Positions 1 through 5,567 of a stretch of DNA of 5,567 bases are shown one piece after another. The translations under genes were made by a program, and so were the position numbers. Within the stretch, counting starts at the first letter, position 1. Every line of letters begins with the position of its first letter. The notes under the pieces were generated by a model. The model saw only the letters and a program-made list of their open reading frames with translations. It made no database searches and was not told where the DNA came from. Source of the DNA: Candidatus Krumholzibacteriia bacterium (GTDB lineage: Bacteria; Krumholzibacteriota; Krumholzibacteriia; Krumholzibacteriales; Krumholzibacteriaceae); assembly GCA_026387805.1 (NCBI GenBank), contig JAPLKY010000221.1, forward strand, positions 1 to 5,567. Direction: 5' to 3'.

Positions 1-3000
1 GTCGCGGTCGTCGACGATGACCATCTGCGGGAGACCGGATTTGTCGTCCACCTTCTCCTTGAGCGTGATCCCCTCCTTCACGTCGACGAAGCGCATGCGG
101 CCGAGCTTGTCGGCAATGATGCTGTCCGAGTACGGATCCCACTCGTAGACGATCGCGTCCTTCTCGACGCGCTCGTTCTCGCGCACCTTGAGAGCGGCGC
201 CGTAGGGAACGCCGAGACGCGCCCGGATGCGCTCGCTCTTCTCGTCGCGGATGAGGATTTCGCCCTTGCGACCGACCGCGATCACGTTCTTGTTCCGGTC
301 GATGACCGTCTTGATCGATTTGAACTGGACGACGCCGGGGTGATTCGTCGTTTTCTGGGTCTGCTCGGCGATGCGCGACGCGGTGCCCCCGACGTGGAAG
401 GTGCGGAGCGTGAGCTGCGTTCCCGGCTCGCCGATCGACTGGGCGGCGATGACCCCGACCGCCTCGCCGAGATCGACGAGCTTGCCGGTGGCGAGATTGC
501 GGCCGTAGCAGTAGGCGCACGCGCCGCGTTTCGCCTCGCACGTGAGAACGCACCGGATCTTGACCTTCTCGACGCCGCGCTCCTCGATCTCCGTGGCCAT
601 GTCCTCGTCGATGAGAACGTTCGCCTTGCAGATCGTCTCGCCCGTCTGCGGATCGATGATGTCATCGACCACGACGCGGCCGAGGATACGGTCGCTGAGG
701 GCCTCGATGATCTCCTCCCCCTCCTTGAGGGCCTGCGTATCCATCCCCATGATCGTGCCGCAGTCGTATTCCGTTATGATGACGTCCTGTGCGACGTCGA
801 CGAGGCGGCGGGTCAGGTAGCCGGCGTCAGCCGTCTTCAACGCGGTGTCGGCGAGACCCTTCCGCGCGCCGTGCGTCGAGATGAAGTACTGCAACACGGT
901 GAGGCCTTCCTTGAAGTTCGCCGTGATGGGCATCTCGATGATTTCGCCGATGCCTCCCGTGATGCGCTTCTGCGGCTTCGCCATGAGACCGCGCATGCCC
1001 GCGATCTGGCGGATCTGCTCCTTGTTGCCTCGCGATCCCGAGACCGCCATCATGTAGATCGGATTGAAGCCGTCGCGGTCCCTGTTGAGCGTCTCGAGCA
1101 TCACGTCCGCGACGTTGTTCGTCGTATGGGTCCAGGTGTCGATGATCTTGTTGTACCGCTCGCCGTCGGTGATGATACCGTCCTTGTACTGCTTCTGGAT
1201 CTGGTTCACCGCTTTCTGGGCGATGGCGATGAGCTGCGGCTTTTCCCCGGGCACGACGATGTCGTCGATCGAGATCGTGATGCCGGCGCGCGTCGCGTAG
1301 CGGAAGCCGAGATCCTTGAGGGCTTCGAGCAGGCGAACGGTCTTCCTGTTGCCGAGCTTCTTGTAGCTGGCGCCGATGAGCCCGGAAAGGGTCTTCTTGT
1401 CGAGTATGTCGTTGAAGTAGCCGAGCTCCTCGGGAACGATCTCGTTCACGATGACGCGACCGGCGGTGGTCACGATCGTTTCGCCGCCGATGCGCACCTT
1501 GACCTTCGCGTGGAGATCGACGACGTCGTGATCCCAGGCCGATATGAGCTCGCTCACGTTGAAGAACGATTTACCCTGCCCCTTCGCCCCTTCCTTGAAC
1601 ATCGTGAGGTAGTAGAGGCCGAGCACCATATCCTGCGTGGGAGACGCGAGCGGAGAGCCGCTCGCCGGCGAGAGGATGTTGTTGGAGGCGAACATGAGGG
1701 TGCGCGCCTCGAGCTGGGCCTCGTACGAGAGCGGCACGTGCACCGCCATCTGGTCGCCGTCGAAATCGGCGTTGAAGGCCGTGCAGACGAGGGGGTGAAT
1801 CTGGATCGCCTTGCCCTCGATGAGGAGCGGCTGGAACGCCTGGACGCCGAGTCGATGGAGCGTGGGCGCGCGGTTGAGGAGCACGGGATGATCCTTGATG
1901 ATCTCCTCGAGGATATCCCACACCTCGGGGCGTTCGCGCTCGACGAGCTTCTTCGCGCTCTTCACCGTCTGCACGTAGCCCTTCTCCTCGAGCTTGCGGA
2001 TGATGAAGGGCTTGAAGAGCTCCAGCGCCATCGATTTCGGCAGCCCGCACTGGTGAATCTCGAGCTCGGGGCCCACGACGATCACCGAGCGGCCCGAGTA
2101 GTCGACGCGCTTGCCGAGGAGGTTCTGGCGGAAGCGCCCCTGCTTCCCCTTGAGCATGTCGCTCAGACTCTTGAGGGGCCGATTGCCCTGGCCGCGAACG
2201 GCGCGGGAGCGGCGGCTGTTGTCGAACAGCGCGTCGACCGCTTCCTGGAGCATGCGCTTCTCGTTGCGGAGGATGACCTCCGGCGCCCGGATCTCGATGA
2301 GCTTCTTGAGACGGTTGTTGCGGTTGATGACGCGCCGGTAGAGGTCGTTCAGGTCGCTCGTCGCGAAACGTCCGCCCTCGAGCGGAACGAGCGGCCTGAG
2401 GTCGGGCGGAAGAACCGGGATGACGTCGAGGATCATCCACTCGGATTTGTTGTGGCTCTGCCGGAACGATTCGACGACCTTGAGGCGCTTCAGAACGTCC
2501 TTCTTGCGCTGAACCGACGTCTCGACCTTCGCCTGGGCGCGGAGATTGATCGAGAGCTCCTCGACGTTGATCGTCTTGAGCATGTCGCGGATCGCCTCGC
2601 CTCCCATCCTGGCGGTAAATTCCTTCCCCTGATCCACGAGCTCGTTGAAGGTATCGTCATCGATGAGCTCCTTGACCTTGAGGTCCGTATCCCCCGGGTC
2701 GATGACGAGATGCGATTCGTAATAGAGAATGCGCTCGAGGTTGCGCACCGTCATGTCGAGCATGTAGCCGATGCGGCTCGGAACGCCCTTGAGGAACCAG
2801 ATGTGCGCGACGGGGACGGCGAGCTCGATGTGCCCCATCCGTTCCCTTCTCACGCGCGAATGCGTGACCTCGACGCCGCAGCGGTCGCAGATGACGCCGC
2901 GATAGCGGATGCGCTTGTATTTTCCGCAGGTGCACTCCCAGTCCTTCACCGGGCCGAAAATGCGCTCGCAGAAAAGCCCGTCTTTCTCGGGCTTGAAGGA

Positions 3001-3138
3001 TCGGTAGTTGATGGTCTCAGGCTTCGTGACCTCGCCGTAGCTCCACTGACGTATCACCTCGGGGGAGGCGAGCTGGATGCGCATCGCCTTGATGTCGGTG
3101 GGCTTGTTTCGATCCTTTTCGAAAAGCGTGGTATACAA
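1..3138 (-). CDS. rpoC: DNA-directed RNA polymerase subunit beta' (5' part; C-terminus beyond the left edge)
   Basis: This gene encodes the largest subunit of cytoplasmic RNA polymerase, which carries the catalytic magnesium. The window holds 1046 uninterrupted codons; full-length family members are about 1400 residues. Visible in order: zinc site 1 with C69, C71, C84 and C87; the PPDLRPLVPLEGGRFATSDL clamp region and the RQNLLGKRVDYSGRS switch region; the NADFDGD active-site loop at residues 456-462, with D458, D460 and D462 as magnesium ligands; the F-loop at about 707-725; the bridge helix at about 747-780 (FISTHGARKGLADTALKTA); zinc site 2 with C793, C867, C874 and C877; and the trigger-loop start TLRTFHVGG with H915. 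An SI3-type insertion then begins at about residue 919. The start is TTG at 3138: a good Shine-Dalgarno lies 6 bases upstream, an in-frame TAA at 3142-3144 rules out any earlier start, and the next ATG (residue 19) would remove residues homologues possess. It lies 50 bases after rpoB, so co-transcription is expected. Confidence 0.98.
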   Translation of the reverse strand, partial: MYTTLFEKDRNKPTDIKAMRIQLASPEVIRQWSYGEVTKPETINYRSFKPEKDGLFCERIFGPVKDWECTCGKYKRIRYRGVICDRCGVEVTHSRVRRERMGHIELAVPVAHIWFLKGVPSRIGYMLDMTVRNLERILYYESHLVIDPGDTDLKVKELIDDDTFNELVDQGKEFTARMGGEAIRDMLKTINVEELSINLRAQAKVETSVQRKKDVLKRLKVVESFRQSHNKSEWMILDVIPVLPPDLRPLVPLEGGRFATSDLNDLYRRVINRNNRLKKLIEIRAPEVILRNEKRMLQEAVDALFDNSRRSRAVRGQGNRPLKSLSDMLKGKQGRFRQNLLGKRVDYSGRSVIVVGPELEIHQCGLPKSMALELFKPFIIRKLEEKGYVQTVKSAKKLVERERPEVWDILEEIIKDHPVLLNRAPTLHRLGVQAFQPLLIEGKAIQIHPLVCTAFNADFDGDQMAVHVPLSYEAQLEARTLMFASNNILSPASGSPLASPTQDMVLGLYYLTMFKEGAKGQGKSFFNVSELISAWDHDVVDLHAKVKVRIGGETIVTTAGRVIVNEIVPEELGYFNDILDKKTLSGLIGASYKKLGNRKTVRLLEALKDLGFRYATRAGITISIDDIVVPGEKPQLIAIAQKAVNQIQKQYKDGIITDGERYNKIIDTWTHTTNNVADVMLETLNRDRDGFNPIYMMAVSGSRGNKEQIRQIAGMRGLMAKPQKRITGGIGEIIEMPITANFKEGLTVLQYFISTHGARKGLADTALKTADAGYLTRRLVDVAQDVIITEYDCGTIMGMDTQALKEGEEIIEALSDRILGRVVVDDIIDPQTGETICKANVLIDEDMATEIEERGVEKVKIRCVLTCEAKRGACAYCYGRNLATGKLVDLGEAVGVIAAQSIGEPGTQLTLRTFHVGGTASRIAEQTQKTTNHPGVVQFKSIKTVIDRNKNVIAVGRKGEILIRDEKSERIRARLGVPYGAALKVRENERVEKDAIVYEWDPYSDSIIADKLGRMRFVDVKEGITLKEKVDDKSGLPQMVIVDDRD

Positions 3139-3144
3139 TGGTTA

Positions 3145-3149
3145 CCTCC
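3145..3149 (-). promoter_or_regulatory. Ribosome binding site of rpoC
   Basis: On the minus strand the sequence reads GGAGGTAACCA directly before the TTG start. GGAGG occupies 3145-3149 and the gap to the start is 6 bases. The next three bases are T, A, A, so the match to the anti-Shine-Dalgarno sequence is strong and it also contains the in-frame TAA that closes the rpoC frame upstream. A strong site is what one expects to compensate for a weak TTG start codon. It sits within the 50-base rpoB-rpoC spacer (3139-3188), where I see no terminator hairpin or separate promoter. Confidence 0.85.
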
Positions 3150-3188
3150 GGCGGAAACCGTTCACCAATCTCGCCCGATATACCGCGT

Positions 3189-5567
3189 TCAATCCTTCTC
3201 GAGCTTCTCGAGCTGCACGTCGAGGCAGAGGCTCTGAAGCTCCTTGATGAGCACGTTGAACGATTCGGGAAGTCCCGGCTCCGGCGCGTTCTCGCCCTTT
3301 ACAATCGCTTCGTAAATTTTGCTCCGGCCGGCGACGTCGTCCGATTTCACCGTGAGGAGCTCCTGGAGCGTATAGGCAGCGCCGTACGCTTCGAGCGCCC
3401 ACACCTCCATCTCTCCGAAGCGCTGCCCGCCGAACTGCGCCTTGCCGCCGAGCGGCTGCTGCGAAACGAGCGAGTAGGGTCCGATCGAGCGCGCGTGGAT
3501 CTTGTCGTCGACGAGATGCGACAGCTTCATCATGTAGATCTGGCCGACCGTGATCGGCGCGTCGAAGAGATCCCCCGTCATCCCGTCGTAGAGCTCGATC
3601 TTGCCGCTCTCGGGAAGCCCCGCGTCGGTGAGAAGCTTCTTGATTTCATCGATCGTCGCGCCGTTGAAAACGGGCGTCGAGGCCTTGAATCCAAGCTTCT
3701 CGACGGCCCAGCCGAGGTGCGTCTCGAGGATCTGGCCGACGTTCATACGGCTCGGCACGCCGAGCGGATTGAGAATGATCTCCACCGGCGTTCCGTCGGG
3801 AAGATGCGGCATATCCTCTTCCGGCACGATGCGGGAGACAACTCCCTTGTTGCCGTGGCGTCCGGCCATCTTGTCGCCGACCGATACCTTGCGCTTGCGC
3901 GCGACGTAGACCTTCACGAGCTTGCTCACGCCAGGCGGGAGCTCGTCCCCGCGCATGACGCGCTCGCTTTCCTTTTCGTAGGTGCTCTCCACCTTCTCGA
4001 TCGCGCGCGCCGCCGCCTCCATGAGGGACTGGATCCTGCGGTCGACCTTGGCGTCCTTGACGACCGGGAGCCCCCAGTGGAGATGATCGATGTCCAGCCC
4101 CTCGATCATCTTATCGGTGATCTTGCGTCCGCTGCGGGCGAGCACTTCGCCCGTTTCGGCGTGGATGAGCTTCTCCGAGGTCTGGCCGACCATGAGCCGC
4201 GCGAGGCGCTCGCGCCTTTTCTCCTTGATGTGCTTGATCTCGAGATCGCGCTGGTGCTGGAGCTCGACGAGTTTCTTCTTCTCGTGGCTCCGCGCCCGCT
4301 CGTCCCGCTCCTTGCGGGAGAACAGCTTGATGTCGACGACGATGCCGTCCATGCCCGGGGGCGCCTTGAGCGAAGCGTCGCGCACGTCTCCGGCCTTCTC
4401 GCCGAATATCGCTTTCAGAAGCCGTTCCTCCGGCGTGAGCTCGGTCTCTCCCTTCGGAGTCACTTTGCCGACGAGAATGTCCCCCGCTTTCACGTGCGCG
4501 CCGATGCGCACGACGCCGTCCTCGTCGAGATTCGCCAGCATCTCCTCGCTCACGTTCGGAATCTCGCGGGTGATCTCCTCCATTCCGGCTTTCGTGTCGC
4601 GGACCTGCGTCTCGAACTCCTCGATGTGAATCGACGTGAAGATGTCTCCCTTGACGAGCTTCTCGCTGATGATGATCGCGTCTTCGAAGTTGTACCCGCG
4701 CCACGGCATGAAGGCGACGAGCACGTTGCGGCCGAGCGCGAGCTCGCCGTTTCTCGTCGCGGAGCTGTCCGCGATCACCTCGCCCTTCTTGACCTTCTGC
4801 CCGACCTCGATAATCGGCTTCTGGTTGACGCAGGTGTCCTGGTTCGACCGCTGGAACTTGATGAGCTTGTATTCGTCGACGCCGCCGAATCCCGAGAAAT
4901 CGTCGAGATCCTCGTCCTCTTTCTTCCCGCCGTAGCTGATGAGGATCTGGGTGGCGGTCACGGCCTCGACCCTGCCGGCGCGCCGCGCGATGCCGAGGAC
5001 GCCCGAGTCATAGGCGACCTTTCCCTCGAGGCCCGTTCCGACGAGCGGCGCTTCGGCCTTGATGAGGGGCACGGCCTGCCGCTGCATGTTGCATCCCATG
5101 AGGGCCCGGTTCGCGTCGTCGTGCTCGAGGAACGGAATGAGGGCCGCGGCGGCGCTCACGAGCTGGTTCGGAGAAACGTCCATGAAATGGACTTCCTTCG
5201 GATCGACGAGAACGAAATCCCCCCGGTACCGCGCCATCACGACGGGCTCGACGAACCTGCGGTGCTTGTCGAGCTTGGCGTTTGCGTGGGCGATGATGTA
5301 ATTATCTTCCTGGTCCGCGGACAGCATCTCCGACTCGTCCGTCACGAGGCCGTTCTTCACCTTGCGATACGGGGTTTCGAGGAAACCGAACTGGTTGACC
5401 CGCGCGTACGTCGCGAGCGACGTGATGAGGCCGATGTTCGGACCTTCGGGGGTCTCGATCGGACACATGCGGCCGTAGTGCGTGTAATGCACGTCGCGAA
5501 CCTCGAATCCCGCGCGCTCGAGCGCGAGCTTGTTGATATCCAGCAGGTCGATGTCGTCGTCGACCAC
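3189..5567 (-). CDS. rpoB: DNA-directed RNA polymerase subunit beta (3' part; true N-terminus missing, first 16 codons foreign)
   Basis: This is the second-largest subunit of RNA polymerase. The frame gives 792 residues ending in a TGA at 3189-3191. From residue 17 onward it matches beta, equivalent to E. coli residue 541 to the end of 1342. Visible features: rifampicin cluster II (ETPEGPNIGLI, residues 38-48); HDDANRALMGCNMQRQAVP with the cluster III arginine at residue 163; FMPWRGYNFED at 286-296, whose E295 and D296 lie next to the active centre; VGKVTPKGETELTPEE at 366-381; GDKMAGRHGNKG at 564-575 with the catalytic-centre lysines K566 and K574; and the C-terminal KIHARS plus QPLGGKAQFGGQRFGEMEVW block, which packs against beta'. 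A charged, probably helical stretch at about 418-460 occupies the region that is variable among bacteria. The long E. coli insertion after the ILETHLG motif is absent, giving a short form. Residues 1-16 (5520-5567) do not belong to beta, so the GTG at 5567 is not the real start; the genuine first ~540 residues, including rifampicin cluster I, are missing. Confidence 0.97.
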   Translation of the reverse strand: MVDDDIDLLDINKLALERAGFEVRDVHYTHYGRMCPIETPEGPNIGLITSLATYARVNQFGFLETPYRKVKNGLVTDESEMLSADQEDNYIIAHANAKLDKHRRFVEPVVMARYRGDFVLVDPKEVHFMDVSPNQLVSAAAALIPFLEHDDANRALMGCNMQRQAVPLIKAEAPLVGTGLEGKVAYDSGVLGIARRAGRVEAVTATQILISYGGKKEDEDLDDFSGFGGVDEYKLIKFQRSNQDTCVNQKPIIEVGQKVKKGEVIADSSATRNGELALGRNVLVAFMPWRGYNFEDAIIISEKLVKGDIFTSIHIEEFETQVRDTKAGMEEITREIPNVSEEMLANLDEDGVVRIGAHVKAGDILVGKVTPKGETELTPEERLLKAIFGEKAGDVRDASLKAPPGMDGIVVDIKLFSRKERDERARSHEKKKLVELQHQRDLEIKHIKEKRRERLARLMVGQTSEKLIHAETGEVLARSGRKITDKMIEGLDIDHLHWGLPVVKDAKVDRRIQSLMEAAARAIEKVESTYEKESERVMRGDELPPGVSKLVKVYVARKRKVSVGDKMAGRHGNKGVVSRIVPEEDMPHLPDGTPVEIILNPLGVPSRMNVGQILETHLGWAVEKLGFKASTPVFNGATIDEIKKLLTDAGLPESGKIELYDGMTGDLFDAPITVGQIYMMKLSHLVDDKIHARSIGPYSLVSQQPLGGKAQFGGQRFGEMEVWALEAYGAAYTLQELLTVKSDDVAGRSKIYEAIVKGENAPEPGLPESFNVLIKELQSLCLDVQLEKLEKD
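5499..5567 (-). other. Fragment resembling the N-terminus of a response-regulator receiver domain, fused in frame to rpoB
   Basis: The 23 codons at the right edge read VVDDDIDLLDINKLAL followed by ERAGFEV. This fits the start of a CheY-like receiver domain: a hydrophobic first strand ending in the acidic DDD cluster that helps bind magnesium, the DxDLL start of helix 1, a leucine-rich helix ending LALERAGFEV, then strand 2. Beta subunits instead have the ALGPGGLTR stretch immediately before ERAGFEVRDVH, and neither other minus-strand frame restores it. The shared segment is ERAGFEV (5499-5519), which suits both families. Bases 5520-5567 are therefore foreign to rpoB. The phosphorylated aspartate and the rest of the receiver are not present. 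The identification rests on a short motif, so a highly diverged beta segment cannot be fully excluded, though I think it unlikely. Confidence 0.7.

Noticed and set aside
1571..2440. A 289-codon minus-strand open frame overlapping rpoC.
   Set aside because: It is out of frame with rpoC by one base, has low-complexity R/P/A/G-rich composition and lies wholly inside the conserved beta' core.
3139..3188. Possible terminator, promoter or small RNA in the rpoB-rpoC spacer.
   Set aside because: The 50 bases contain no convincing hairpin followed by a T run and no clear -35/-10 pair on the minus strand; only the ribosome binding site is supported.
340..3237. A 965-codon open frame on the plus strand, longer than many real genes.
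   Set aside because: It lies in codon register opposite rpoC, and its openness follows from rpoC avoiding TTA, CTA and TCA. Its translation is rich in D, R, V, E and L in the way antisense readings of GC-rich genes are, and shows no recognisable domain. rpoC on the other strand is certain.
4111..4704. A 197-codon minus-strand open frame, and several plus-strand frames of 76-179 codons, inside rpoB.
   Set aside because: All are shadows of the rpoB reading frame with arginine-rich or serine-rich composition and no start context or domain of their own.
5499..5567. A frameshift hiding the normal beta sequence at the right edge.
   Set aside because: The other two minus-strand frames read as S/T-rich and R-rich nonsense and do not give the ALGPGGLTR stretch, so a simple indel does not explain the anomaly.
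5499..5567. An intein or insertion element interrupting rpoB.
   Set aside because: No splice-site cysteine or serine, terminal repeat or target duplication is visible, and the foreign residues fit a receiver-domain start better.

Overview
This window is the core of a bacterial rpoB-rpoC operon, read entirely on the minus strand. From high to low coordinates it holds the C-terminal 60% of the RNA polymerase beta subunit (rpoB, ending at 3189), a 50-base spacer with a strong Shine-Dalgarno sequence, and the first 1046 codons of the beta' subunit (rpoC, starting with TTG at 3138 and running off the left edge). Both genes are open throughout with no internal stop or frameshift; I translated rpoC codon by codon to confirm this. 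Neither gene is complete in the window.

The organism is a high-GC bacterium (around 60% GC by eye, codons dominated by CTC, GAG, AAG, ATC and GTC). The beta' trigger loop is interrupted by an SI3-type insertion, which Firmicutes and Actinobacteria lack. Motifs such as the trigger-loop TLRTFHVGGTAS stretch and the beta-subunit DTCVNQKP and IHIEEFETQVRDTK stretches resemble the FCB side of the tree (Bacteroidota, Chlorobi, Gemmatimonadota, Fibrobacterota and related candidate phyla). This placement is from memory of family sequences and is tentative.

The two gene products form the catalytic centre of one enzyme. Beta supplies the rifampicin-pocket, NTP-binding and hybrid-binding elements. Beta' supplies the catalytic magnesium site, bridge helix, trigger loop and two zinc sites. 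All key residues visible here are conserved, so this looks like a functional housekeeping polymerase.

The one real anomaly is at the right edge. The rpoB frame should be preceded there by the conserved ALGPGGLTR stretch, but reads VVDDDIDLLDINKLAL instead, which looks like the N-terminus of a two-component response-regulator receiver domain. The switch happens at a shared ERAGFEV segment. It is most simply a chimeric join at the end of an assembled contig. I see no novel biological system, RNA gene, mobile element, CRISPR array or intergenic stretch above 50 bases.
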